Under the pieces are notes generated by a model. That model was given only the letters and a program-made list of their open reading frames with translations, did not search any database and was not told where the DNA came from. From Diphasiastrum complanatum (lineage: Eukaryota; Streptophyta; Lycopodiopsida; Lycopodiales; Lycopodiaceae): 64,000 nt of DNA. Below are positions 31,908 to 42,599 of this stretch, one piece after another. The position numbers and the translations under genes are program-made. Where the stretch lies: NCBI GenBank assembly GCA_029204225.1, contig CM055112.1, positions 28,107,063 to 28,171,062 on the forward strand, given 5' to 3'. How positions within the stretch are numbered: position 1 is the stretch's first letter; every line of letters starts with the position of its first letter.

Positions 31908-32705
31908 ATGGGGTCACTGCAAAATATAGCCTCCAAAGATCTAGCTGATATGTTTACAAACAATAAACCTGATGGATCACTAAAATGGCATGATGATGAA
32001 AAAGTGCCTACTCGTTATTCAGATTTGGACAAAACACGTGAGATTTCTTCTAGAACATGCTCTTCCATAAAAACTGCCGATCGGCTTGGAGCCAAAATAC
32101 AAAGTGGTCCAAGAGCATCATCAATGAGAGTTTTCAGAAGTAATCTTTCTGTTTCTGGCTGCAATTCCTCCGAATTGGCAAGACCCAGTGACAAATTGAA
32201 ACAACAGCCAGTAGTCGCTGCAGCTCCCATGGACTCAGTTTGTAAGGAGGACGATGAATTGACGTTGAAGCAGCCATCGATGATAAAATCCGTGCGCCAT
32301 ATCCAGATAACGCCGGCGCCTGATGTACACCACGAGTTAATGCGTGCCAGAGACTCATATCACACTGGGTATGCAAACACCCCTAAGAAAGCTATGCCTG
32401 AACCACTGGGATCATCCCAAAATGGAGAGGTAATGATTTCAAAAACGTACGTGTTGAGTGAAAAAGAGGTCGCTTCTCTTCAATGTGGCAGGTGCGGAAA
32501 GCAGCTGGGCGTGATGATCCGAGGGATACTTATTGGCGAGGGCCTCTCAAAGTTTTGCCAGACATGCCATCCACTGCCTCCTCCACCTAGTGCCTGGCGC
32601 TGCGCCGAAACTCCCACCACGCCCAAGAAGAAGCGTGGGCTAATTCATTCCTGGCGAAAGGTATTCCATCTCGAGAAACCGACTCCTTCCTATCTGGTCA
32701 AATAA
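31908..32705 (+). CDS. Host-type protein with a C-terminal four-cysteine zinc-ribbon-like motif; family unrecognised
   Basis: I choose the ATG at 31908 (context TTCTCCATGGGG); the seven codons before it have no ATG and follow a splice acceptor. The product is 265 residues. The first two thirds are polar, Ser/Lys-rich and probably disordered. Near residues 190-230 a motif C-x2-C (CGRCGKQLG) and, after about 22 residues, C-x2-C (FCQTCHP) could bind one zinc ion. A proline-rich turn and a basic tail (PKKKRGLIHSWRKVFHLEK) follow, and the tail could act as a nuclear localisation signal. No transposon protein resembles it. A TATA box, CT tract and intron upstream support a real transcribed gene. 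Zinc binding and nuclear location are inferences; no function is proposed. Confidence 0.6.
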   Translation: MGSLQNIASKDLADMFTNNKPDGSLKWHDDEKVPTRYSDLDKTREISSRTCSSIKTADRLGAKIQSGPRASSMRVFRSNLSVSGCNSSELARPSDKLKQQPVVAAAPMDSVCKEDDELTLKQPSMIKSVRHIQITPAPDVHHELMRARDSYHTGYANTPKKAMPEPLGSSQNGEVMISKTYVLSEKEVASLQCGRCGKQLGVMIRGILIGEGLSKFCQTCHPLPPPPSAWRCAETPTTPKKKRGLIHSWRKVFHLEKPTPSYLVK

Positions 32706-32930
32706 TTAGCCGCTACTACTTTTTCTTCATCCAAACTGTTCAAGCAAATTCTCAATATTCTTCAGAAAGAGCAATCGAAAGGACTGATAAATCTTCTGGC
32801 CTGTTGTTAGTCCGCAATCAGAACCCAAGCAAGAGGATCCCAGAACGCTTAGTTGAGAATGGAGCTGAAAATTCTATGATCAGTAGCTAGCAGCTGAGTA
32901 TCTTTCTGAAACACGAGTTGATATCTCGTT

Positions 32931-32998
32931 ATGCAGCTGTTCAATAAGCACGATCCCATAGCTTATGCAGCTGATCAATAAGCACGATCCCATAGCTA
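32931..32998. repeat. 34-bp tandem duplication in the 3' flank
   Basis: ATGCAGCTGTTCAATAAGCA and its following bases to ATAGCTT repeat once with two mismatches, about 230 bp after the stop codon, possibly within the 3' UTR. Confidence 0.85.
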
Positions 32999-34542
32999 GT
33001 ATCTGTAACTAGCTAAGAATCATACAGAGCTATTAGCTAGAAGATTTCGTTACCTCTAGTGCTTGATAAGGTTGCTAGACTATTGTAGCTATAGCTTTTA
33101 TGGTATAATTGTGCTCATCCACCGCATCATCACCATAACCAAAAGCTTGGGGATGAGGATAAGAATGTGGATGATCATGATCCTTGTCCTTGTAAGTGTA
33201 TTAATGTTTGCTCTTTACTTTTCCCGTTCTTAAGCTTGCTTGCCTGATAACTAGTCGAGACAATGCTCCATGTGATGCTTCTAATTTAAAGTATTCTATG
33301 TCTGATTTTTCTAGGATTAGTATGTTGGTAGTATCAAGTCTTTAAGAGAACAAGAGGGGGAAAAACAAATTGAATCTAACAATTAAGTTTTTTGTCTAGA
33401 CCATAACAAGAATTAAGCTGTAGCACTTGCATTTGGCTCAACCCAATAGTTTCCTAGCCATTGGTATAGATCCGTTTGGTTTTCCAATCTAATGATAGAC
33501 CTCCCAAGGCTATTGACATTCGTCAGCAAAGTGCACGTGGTAGTAGTGAGATCAATCATCACATCACTAGGATTGCTAAATGGACCCACCATGTAATTCA
33601 TGAGGTCTATTCCTCTCTATGCTCCACCTGTGCAGAAATCACAACATTAGTCAATGACAACTCAGTCCATCGTATTCAAATACATTATGGAAAAAATGTA
33701 TTTTCAACTCTCCATGGCTAGCCACACGAATCAAGTTCCCACTCACTGTACTTGATGTTGTCCTCAACATAATCTATAAATGGAGTCCAACATTTACTTA
33801 TCAATCCTCAAAAGTGGTCTATATTATAGTAGCCCCATGCTTTAGTGTCCCTTTTAAACTAGACATATGTGAGACAACATTTGAAATTTATGTCATCATA
33901 ATAAAATGGACAAAAGTTAATGAAATAAGTAAAAGAGGTCAAATTTGCAAACACATGGCCTCACCTCCTTGTTCATGTCATAGAAGGCCACAATGGAACA
34001 TAAGATTGCTTGAGAATCAATATATTCTCATAAGGTTGAACATCTCATTTTTAGTGTGTATGACTACAAGAGCCCCTCATCTGCAAGTACCCTCTTTGCC
34101 AATGCGAACATAATTTGCATCATTTTTTAAATGAATTTATTCCATGAAGGAATGTTGGCGTGCATGCCAGAAACCAACAAACCATTAGGGAGCACCACAA
34201 TAACAAATATTGATGCATGGCTTGCTTCCTCACCATTGATGTGGAGAATAGTAGGTCTTTGCCATGCCAATTGTTCGGCTGTTTCTAGGCTAAACACTGC
34301 ATGGAGAATGTCGTAGTACCTAGTGTGAAACAAGACTCATTGATCAAGTTGATTATATTCTCTTGTAGATTAGATTGGAGGCATGGCTCTTAGCATCCAC
34401 ATCAATATTCTCTTGCTCATAATCATCAGGCGATAATGGCTCTTCGTCACTATGGGTTTCCAATTATGTTAAAAACATTATTAGATTTATCACCATGGTA
34501 AATCATCAATCTCTTAATCAACCATCATTTTTCTTCATGGGC
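32999..34542. other. Intergenic, no gene supported
   Basis: Short frames (33476-33721 +, 33814-34113 +, 34127-34333 -) show no recognised domain and no shared frame. No element boundary was identified. Confidence 0.45.
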
Positions 34543-34677
34543 GTTGAAAGTACAGTACTAAGGACCATAAATTAACCTACATAAGACTCCAATAGTGCTT
34601 GATTGATTGATTGTTGTGTCATCGATGTAGCATAGTCGCTGGGAGCGGCAACCTCGCCTTCACCTGCATAGCAAGAA

Positions 34678-34781
34678 GAGAGAGGGAGAGGAGAGAGAGG
34701 AGAAAGACATAGCAACAAGAGAGAGGGAGAGGAGAGAGAGGAGAAAGACATAGCAACAAGAGAGAGGGAGAGGAGAGAGAG

Positions 34782-34860
<79 letters not shown>

Positions 34861-34919
34861 CCTAGGTTAAGAAAGGCTTTGGGGGCTCAAGCGCCTACCC
34901 AAAGCTATTCTATCCCAAT

Positions 34920-35001
<82 letters not shown>
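34678..35001. repeat. 41-bp AG-rich tandem repeat and two (AG)n tracts
   Basis: A unit containing GAGGAGAAAGACATAGCAAC repeats three times (34678-34790). (AG)n tracts follow at 34786-34856 and 34922-35001, separated by about 65 bp of unique sequence. Confidence 0.92.
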
Positions 35002-35008
<7 letters not shown>

Positions 35009-35286
35009 GAGTTTTATCAAGAGGAGATGGATGGAGATACAATACAAAGGAAATGGCTCCCTCTTATAGATTTTAGAACTGAGCCTCCTTCACTCTCATT
35101 GGCCACTTTATTGGGGCAAAGATTCTAATCCAAGCCTTTAAAATAAACACAACTTAAATCTAATGGAACTAAAAAAGCACAAGGGCACTCACTTGATTTA
35201 TGTAAGTTCTAAGCTGGGCCCTTTTAGCTTTTCTATTGCGGCAACTTGACTTAGGGCCTCTAATGTCATTTTAGAGTTTTAAGCCC

Positions 35287-35700
35287 CTAGTCTCTTATCG
35301 TTTCATAACCCGGTGGCACCAAGATTTTTCTTTTATAGTGCGTTCGAGGTGGAAGGGTCACCACATGTGCATGTTGGTCTACATAGGCCAAATGCCTCCT
35401 GGCTATTTGTGAATATCCCATTGGGCAATCTCGGCATGGATGATTAACTCCGCATTGTGAGCACGAGGGGTCAAATGTTGATGGATCCCCTCGATGTGGA
35501 CATTCAGCATGACGGTGTTTTCCTCCCCATCCATAGCACCTCACTGAGTGCAGTATGCCATCGCCTCCAAGTTGATAGGCATACACCGGTAACATATTCC
35601 CCTAAGGATCTTCCACAAAATAGACTGGTAGGCTATTATCGTCCTCCATTGAGTTTGGTGACATGCAAGAGAATATAACCAAAACTTCTACCTTGTCACT
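35287..35700 (-). pseudogene. Gag-like fragment with zinc-knuckle motif
   Basis: The minus-strand frame 35287-35595 contains CYGWGGKHRHAEC, a decayed knuckle with Trp for the second Cys, then CSQCGVNHPCRDC, an intact C-x2-C-x3-H-x4-C knuckle. A frame upstream (to about 35700) ends EDDNSLPVYFVEDP and is separated by one stop. Tandem CCHC knuckles are typical of retroelement Gag or of host RNA-binding proteins. Its location within a TG...CA insertion favours Gag. Confidence 0.5.
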
Positions 35701-36427
35701 GTTTGTTGAAGAAACTATGGTGGGGCCCACTAGTAAAGGTCTGGTTAATAGTATTTTAAGTGGTAGGACCCACTTGTTTATTATTGTGCAGGAAATACTC
35801 ACAACATTGATACACCTATCTATTGCAAAACTAGTCACAAAATCTTGATCTAGAAAAGCAATATTGGATCCCACAATAAATAGCAATTAAAAGTATTGAT
35901 CAAACATTGACTTCTAACCCCACACATGTGTGTTACGGACTCTAGTATAGCATATTATCAGAGATGAAGTGGAATCAAGTTTAGATACCAAAGCATTCAC
36001 AAAAACTCAAGAAAAATGCGTAGACACCTCAAGATTGCCAAATTCGTGCTCCAAAAATTCTATCTCTTCACAATGGAATGATAGATTGCATGTACAATAG
36101 GGCTCTTCTCCTCTCAAGTTAGGTGAAAACCCATATGTAATAAGGAAGATGAATAACAACTTTTTTTCCTAATTTTTTAATCTTGCCTAACCCTAGAGTT
36201 TTGCCAAGTTGGTGGCTAGGTTGGTTATCCACCTCCATGATTCAAGGTGGTCCTATAATTTAGGAATTATGACCAAACAAACCTAACTAACCCTATGAAT
36301 GATATCTAACCTATCTAGGGTAGCCCCAACACATGGAAACATGGAATCACACATGTGAGACCCACCTATGTACAATTTACATGGTTTTGATCAAGCTAGA
36401 TTTGTCAATTTTTGGCAATTTCTCACA

Positions 36428-36944
36428 CTCCTCCTCAAATTTAGCTTGATCTATCTACAATTCTCTTGCTTGATAAAAGAATACTTTAAAAAGTGTCCAA
36501 AAAATCCTACTACAAACAAGGAACTTTTGAGACCTTAATAAAGAGTGATGTCCATGAAGAATCTTTCACCACCTCTTAAAGGATCTCTTACAAGGTGTTC
36601 CATAAATGTGTCTATATCCTTGTAGCACACTTCAAAACGATAAATCATCCCAAGCTATGAATTCCAAAGCATTTTGTGCACTTGATGGTACATCAATTAA
36701 GCTATTAAGTGCATAAATAATGTTTCCAAAGACAAATTTCCTTGCTTGATTCATATGATTGAGCCTTGATGGCTCCAAATTCTTACTCAAGTTTTTCTTG
36801 GAGTCCTTGGGTCTTGAGATTGCTCCTCCACTTGACTTGTCTCCAAACCATCAATGATTTGGATAAGGTGGATCCATACATGCTTCTTCAAATTTGCAAG
36901 TCTTCCACTCATGAAAGATCACATTTTCACCATTGACAACTTCT
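36428..36944 (-). pseudogene. Truncated internal remnant of the copia family
   Basis: The polypurine tract and about 0.5 kb of internal sequence match 6292-6800 of the complete element (for example TTGAGCCTTGATGGCTCCA) with many small changes. Homology stops at about 36944, so the rest of the element has been deleted. No frame of use remains. Confidence 0.75.
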
Positions 36945-39599
36945 TTGGTGATTTTCGAGTATTTCTGCAGATTGTGTCGAAATAAAAATAAAACTGTAGA
37001 ACTAGATAATGAATGGATGTAGATTAGAGATCGATTATTCGGATGAATCACTCCCAATAGTAGAATAATCTAATTGATATTGGTGTGGCACTACAACCTT
37101 GGCATTTAACAACAAAGTCCACACAAGAAATAAAATGTTAGTGAACTTATTATGAATTAGAGGCTAGCAAAATGTATGTCTTCTTGCAAGTAACATGAAA
37201 AACACTATCATGAACAATAGCAACAATAACACATAGAATCATGGGACATAATACAATTTCCAACAAAAGAGCACTTCAAAAGATGAGCACCAAGAAAATA
37301 AAGTGCATGACCACCCAAACCCTTGTTAACATTGAATGTGGAAGTCACAATCTAGTAACCATACGTGGTTCTTTCGAGAATTAGATAAAATAGTTTTCAC
37401 TTGAACTTACTCAAATAATGTCAACAGAACCTACTCTGATTTAGAATGCTTGAATCTAAAATTCTGGAATGTACATACATTGTGACGGAAGCACACAAAA
37501 AATGTGCAATATTGTTTTATATCATGAAAGAAACTTCTCTAAATTCTAGACATTGTAGTCTACCTGAAGTCTCTCAATATATATACACATGGAGGTAGAG
37601 ATTTTATTGCTTAACATGATTTTGTAAACTATTTTATTTTAGAGTGTCTACGAGATTAGGTAGTTCAAAAGATTTTTTTACATTCTTTGTCTGACAATGA
37701 AACTTTTTTGCTAGAAGAAAGTTGATCATAAAGTGACATTGTCACGACTAGAATAGACAGAGAAAATGTTTCATATTGAGTAGTGCGATGCAACTCTCCA
37801 ATTTCTTAGGTAGGTCAAAATTTATACCAATCATTATATTTGAAATTATATCGTTACTTTCGAAATTATCCGTTATGTATGATATTATGTCAGGTCTTTG
37901 TCCATGTTGGCTTTCTCTTGAATTCACAGATGGGTTGAAAACCACATCGATTGGCATTTTTGACTAGGTAGAATGTCGTGTTAAAATGTAGGAATTGAAA
38001 TGTAGAAATCTCATGTACTTTCTTGTAAAGAAAAAATGTCGATTGGCAATTTTTTTTGTTGTGAAAATTCTGTGTAAAGTTGCAGATTGTGCAAAAACTC
38101 GTGTATTCCTACAAAAAAACTAGTAAGATGACAAGAGCACATCACATAATGAATTTTATTAATCTCTAAAATTCCAACACCATGGACATTGCCCATGTAC
38201 AATAGTTCATGCACTTGAGCAAGAGCACGTACATATTGGACACGTATGGAACAACATCAACAATTGAGCCAACTCACGGGCCCATGCTACGGACTGGTGA
38301 GTAGCAAGGTTCTATCGGCAGAACCAGTAGCGGTGCACTTTCTGGCAACAAGGTTGTTCCACCACATGGCCTATTTCACCATCATTTGTAGGGCCACCAC
38401 GACCTAATTCATCAACAACAATAGCTAGTAGGGCGACTATGGCCTAGCTCATCACATACTTCATCTACAGAAGCAGGACCATCACATTCTCTATTAGTAG
38501 TGGTAGCAAAGACATCATCTACATGAGAGGAGATAGTAGTACATCCTTGAGGAAGATTCCCTATCATCCTACTTGTTTAGTAGTAATAGTGATGAGGAGG
38601 AATTTACATTTTATCATGATGCCTCCTAGTTCATAGGAATCTACAATTTATTTTCATGTCACATGACTTCATGTGTCTATTGTCCATTTATTAGACTAAT
38701 GTGCTTGGCCAATGGCCCCACTCCATGATATATATCATATGGTTTATGACATTGATCATTCTCATGAGTTATGTGTGAATGTGCATGATTTCCCATGTTT
38801 TTGTTGTCATGTAAATTGTAATTACTTTCAAAGGTCAAGTTTGATATGCTAAGTACATTCTTCATGCATGCTTTGTATGACCTATTTAGTATGTGCCCTT
38901 GTTTGTGTCAAATCTGCTATCAGTTTGGTAAAGTCGAGAATTTTCTAAATGCTAATTATTACTCTAGGTTAGTTTTTGGATCATAGTTTGTGTCCTTGTG
39001 CTCTTTGGTCAAATAGACTTGAAATATAGATTTTCCAATAATTGTGATATTAAGAAAAGTTTGCTAAACTACTTCTAGGAGGCTCCTTAATAAGTCATTT
39101 CTCTACGTGGTAACTCAATATATACAATTATAAACTATGGCAATGAATTGGAGTCTAGACTATAAGAAAATCAAACACATTGAGTTATCACGTAGAGTAC
39201 AACTATCACTCATTAATAGGCTTATTCATGATTTATCAACTTTTTCAATTTAACTTCAATTCTATTTACAACCTTCAGGTATTATTTTTTTTCATCTTGA
39301 CACAAGAACCAAAAAAGAAATTAAAATTTTAAAAAAAAAGCACACTGTTTAAATCCAAAATGCTACATAGTTCTAACGTATAGTTGAATTCAAATCCGAC
39401 AAATAATCAAATCTATAGAGTATAAAAAAGTTTAGAAAAGCATGCAAGTTTATATAGCAAGAGAGAAATTAGAAATAGTTACAAAACAGTTTGTGATATT
39501 ATTGATTGTACAAAATACATCGTTGATGATACAAAAATTTTATTCCTCTTAATCAGATTTGTCATTATCTCCAATTATTGTATCATCATGAAAAAATTC
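36945..39599. other. AT-rich intergenic DNA
   Basis: Only short frames (37748-37957 -, 38011-38214 -) without recognised domains. A moderately GC-rich patch at 38220-38620 has repeated CCACCA/CATCA phrases but no coding support. No element boundary was found. Confidence 0.45.
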
Positions 39600-39613
39600 T
39601 CTACTTGAAAATG

Positions 39614-39697
39614 CTTCTTGGTTTCCAAGGGAGGCTCGAACTTGGGACCGAAGAAACTTTGGATGCCAAGCTAACCAACAAGGCCAACCCCTTTGGG
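39614..39697 (-). mobile_element. 84-bp tRNA-like retroposon (SINE head or retroposed tRNA)
   Basis: The minus strand reads as a tRNA-like unit: an A-box-like TTGGTTAGCTTGGC and, about 35 bp later, a B box CAAGTTCGAGCCTCC, both near RNA polymerase III consensus. The ends are flanked by a perfect 14-bp direct repeat TCTACTTGAAAATG (39600-39613 and 39698-39711), a target-site duplication typical of LINE-driven retroposition. A short hairpin CTTGG-AAA-CCAAG lies near the 3' end. There is no poly-A tail or SINE body, so it may be a very short SINE or a truncated copy. It is not called as a functional tRNA gene because the acceptor arms do not pair convincingly. Confidence 0.7.
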
Positions 39698-40495
39698 TCT
39701 ACTTGAAAATGGATCTAAAGATGATGAAACCATTCTGAAATCCTCATTCTAAAATCCTGATGCAGCATTCTGGTCTATGTTTTCAACTCATTGTTTTTCT
39801 ATCATATCAAGGTTTGCAATTCGATTTCAGTGTAGCACACATGGACTTAGAAGATCTAGAAAATGATCCGCTTTTCTAATAAGAAAAATGTCATACTTGA
39901 TGTACCATTGCACATTAAATAAAACATTGATGGTGTGATCCAAATGTGAAATGTTTATATTATGGGAACAATGCACAACACCAGTAGAAGAAGTATACTG
40001 ACAAAAGATACATGATCATCAATCAACAAAGAGATAATGTTATGAATTTCTTATCTCACTCGGGAGTCTCTCAGATTCCAACCTTGGAAACTCACAATAT
40101 GCCCTACACATTATTCCATTCATTCTACATGTTTGAAGTAAAAGAATTTCACTCAATTTCATGATCTGAATTGTGATACAAGTCATGGGCAATCTACTAC
40201 TTATATAAGCATTTTCCAATGCAAACAATGAGTTTGCAAAGTCTGAAGCGACTACAATGTATTTTTATGGTGACTGGTGGCTGAAATAGCAATAACCTAA
40301 GCCAAGACAACATTCTGAAGCTTCTTGGTCTGCTAAATAAAAGTGGTTGAGTAGATCATAAAGTGATTAACTTCCATGCACAAATTTCTAGCAACAATGG
40401 GAGGCACGACTATAAATTTCAGATATGTTGCTGCTATTGCCTTTGTTACGAAACCCAGATTTCTCAGACCAAACAAGGCGAAGTGCTGTACTTCC

Positions 40496-41161
40496 TCATG
40501 TCCACAGGAACCGATCTGAGTATGAATTAAGCAGGCTCTCCCAAAACTTGGTTGCATCTTCTGACACCAATCCCTACAAAACCAAATGAAAACTACGTGA
40601 AACCATAGTACCCACGGTTCTCAAAACCGTGGGGTGAACCGTACCACGGTTCATGAACTGTGGTACGGTTCATCATGAATAAATAATTAATTAATTAATG
40701 TTTCATAAAAAATGAACTAAAAAAATAAAATAAATAAATAATTAATTAATAACTACACGGTTCACCACGGTTATGGCCAAAAAAATTGAGAACCGCACGG
40801 TACTCAGAATCGTTGTGAACCGCCCATGGTTCATTAATTCTATGCGTGAAACTAATGAAGGTGAAGTTTATGACGATTCAGGCATAATGATTTTAGAGAT
40901 TTGAAAGAAGCCATGCCTGATCATAATGAAATTTAAATATTGGTCCTTTAGGTCCTAGCCATGCCACTGCTTCAGTTGTGATAATCTAGCCATGCCAGTA
41001 CATCAATCTTCAGGAAGCCTCCAATTAGCCCCATGCTTGAACATAACTAATAAAGTTTATAAGTCTAGTAAAAAAAGAAATACTGATGTACCTCAGCCAT
41101 TGCCTTGATCTTGATAGCAATGTCCTTTGTTAGGACTACAACCTTTCCATCTGATACAGGC
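40496..41161 (-). CDS. Possible last two exons of an unrecognised host gene
   Basis: Minus strand exon 41092-41161 is bounded by an acceptor TTTGACAG and a donor GAG|GTACATC and reads PVSDGKVVVLTKDIAIKIKA. A second exon begins at 40573 after the acceptor GGTTTTGTAG, is in the same phase, reads GLVSEDATKFWESLLNSYSD and ends at a TGA (40496-40498). The shared phase and clean splice signals argue for a real gene end. The intron of about 518 bp holds a MITE. I do not recognise the family, and earlier exons could not be joined with confidence. Confidence 0.4.
40606..40840. mobile_element. MITE-like element built of CACGGTTC inverted repeats
   Basis: Several copies of ACGGTTC and GAACCGT occur in both orientations, including the near-perfect palindrome TGAACCGTACCACGGTTC / GAACTGTGGTACGGTTCA at 40632-40670. 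An AT-rich centre (ATTAATTAATT twice) separates the two GC-rich ends. There is no coding capacity. Exact ends and target duplication are not clear. Confidence 0.6.
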
Positions 41162-41169
41162 CTGTCAAA

Positions 41170-41510
41170 CAATAGAGGGTAATCTAGATAGGAAAATTGT
41201 AAAATTTCCTAGTTCCACACGATTTTCCCTGGTTTAAAAATTGATTTGGACCCCTTCTAACTTGAAAACATTTTTCCTAGTTAAAAAATGTATGTGCACA
41301 TATTCTATCTAGGAAAACATTGAAATTCCTAGATATATTTGCACCATCTCTAGTAAAAGATTTGCTAGTTATAAAATGTATCTTGCATAGATTTCATCTA
41401 GGTGAACCTTTAATTTTTAATAAATTTCTAACTATCCTAAACAGAAAAATGTATGTGTCTCAACTTAATCTAGGAAAAAATTAAATTTTCTAGATACTTC
41501 TTGAATTATG
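41170..41510. repeat. Degenerate repeat of TCTAGGAAAA/TTTCCTAG units
   Basis: Related phrases (TCTATCTAGGAAAACATT, TTCATCTAGGTGAACCTT, TTAATCTAGGAAAAAATT) recur at roughly 90-110 bp spacing, each following AAATGTAT. It is an old decayed tandem array of unknown origin. Confidence 0.5.
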
Positions 41511-41559
41511 AATTAAAAAAAACAACTTATGTATTATAAAGACGTGCCTTTGTCACTTG

Positions 41560-42170
41560 GTATAGCTCGAAATCAACGCATTCTATCAATCGTGATAGAC
41601 TTTGGCATGTATTACACGAGGTTGTTCAAAGAGTGATCGAACTCAAGGGATATTGAGTTGGTTTCCAACTTCAAATCATTCAAAGTTGATGCTAGCGATT
41701 TGGTGCTTATCATTAAGCAGAATTCATGAAATGATCAAAATTGACCAATCTCAATGTTAAGAGCTTTAGATTGTTCAAGTTCGATCCCTTATCAATGGAA
41801 GTGATTCCTATCACTTGAGATAGCTCAAATTGATATCTATCACTCAAGATTGCTTGAATTTAATGCTTACACACAAGAAAGCTCAATTTTGGTCCTCATC
41901 TAGGGACATGGCTCATTGAGTGATCAAATTTGATTAATATCGACTCCAGTACATTTAAATTGCTCATGTTAGACCCCTTCTTGATAGAATTGATCCCTAT
42001 GACACAAGATATCCCAAATTTTATGTCACTTGAAATGACTCAATTTTGGCCCTTATCATTGAGTGATTAAATCAGACAATCTTCAGCTTAGGAAAATTAT
42101 ATAGCTCAAATTTTATGCATATGGCTCAAGATAGCTCAAATTTAACCTATAACATGTAGTTTTGAGTTTG
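41560..42170. repeat. Degenerate array of CACTTGAGATAGCTCAAATT-like units
   Basis: At least seven variants of CAC(T/A)(T/C)(G/A)AGATAGCTCAAATTT are spread over 600 bp. Several contain internal dyad symmetry (TTGAG...CTCAA). No gene is seen. Confidence 0.55.
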
Positions 42171-42599
42171 ATTGATTAGTATTTTGTTTCAGTTTGATCT
42201 TGTATAACCAACTAAAAAGGATATTGTGGAGTATTTCAACTATTCGAACTAATTTTAAACTAAAAGCCTAATACCTGAATTTGTAATTTAGACTTTAGAC
42301 ACAAAATATACATAATCTGTTAGAAATTGCAGCGTCGGCTTCAAGCTTATCATGGGAATGGAGTTCGTGTGGATGACTTCCTCTCTTTGATCTCTGCTCT
42401 GACCACTTGCTGCATTGGACTTCTTACTAGACGTTGCTCAGCAAGCTGGCGAAGGAGAACATATAGTAGGTGAACCATTCAGAACCAAGTGAATTGTAGT
42501 AAGTCTTGCATTGACAAAGTAAAATATTCAAATTCCCAATCAAGAAACCTGGCCTGCAAGTATTTGCCAGTACCACTTTTGTATCATCAGTGGGTTTCC

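Larger units (their letters stand above)
34612..35806 (-). mobile_element. 1195-bp insertion with TG...CA ends and 5-bp target duplication
   Basis: The insertion starts TGTTGTGTCATC and ends ACTCACAACA, so the outer 7 bp (TGTTGTG/CACAACA) are inverted repeats, and it is flanked by TTGAT on both sides (34607-34611 and 35807-35811). Those are LTR-type features. Inside are three AG-rich tandem units, two long (AG)n tracts and, on the minus strand, a Gag-like frame with zinc-knuckle cysteines. I see no separate pair of LTRs, so it may be a solo LTR, a short non-autonomous element, or another small element type. Confidence 0.7.
34543..36427 (-). repeat. Copia-family 3' LTR split by a nested insertion
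   Basis: 34543-34611 matches the LTR start (TGAAAGTACAGTAC... AGTGCTTGATTG) and 35812-36427 matches the rest (ending TTGGCAATTTCTCACA). The interruption, 34612-35806, is described separately. The LTR is followed by the family polypurine tract CTCCTCCTC (plus strand) at 36428 and by internal sequence, so it is a 3' LTR in minus orientation. Confidence 0.85.

Noticed and set aside
39614-39697. Functional tRNA gene
   Set aside because: A- and B-box-like sequences are present but the acceptor stem does not pair well, and the unit is flanked by a target-site duplication.
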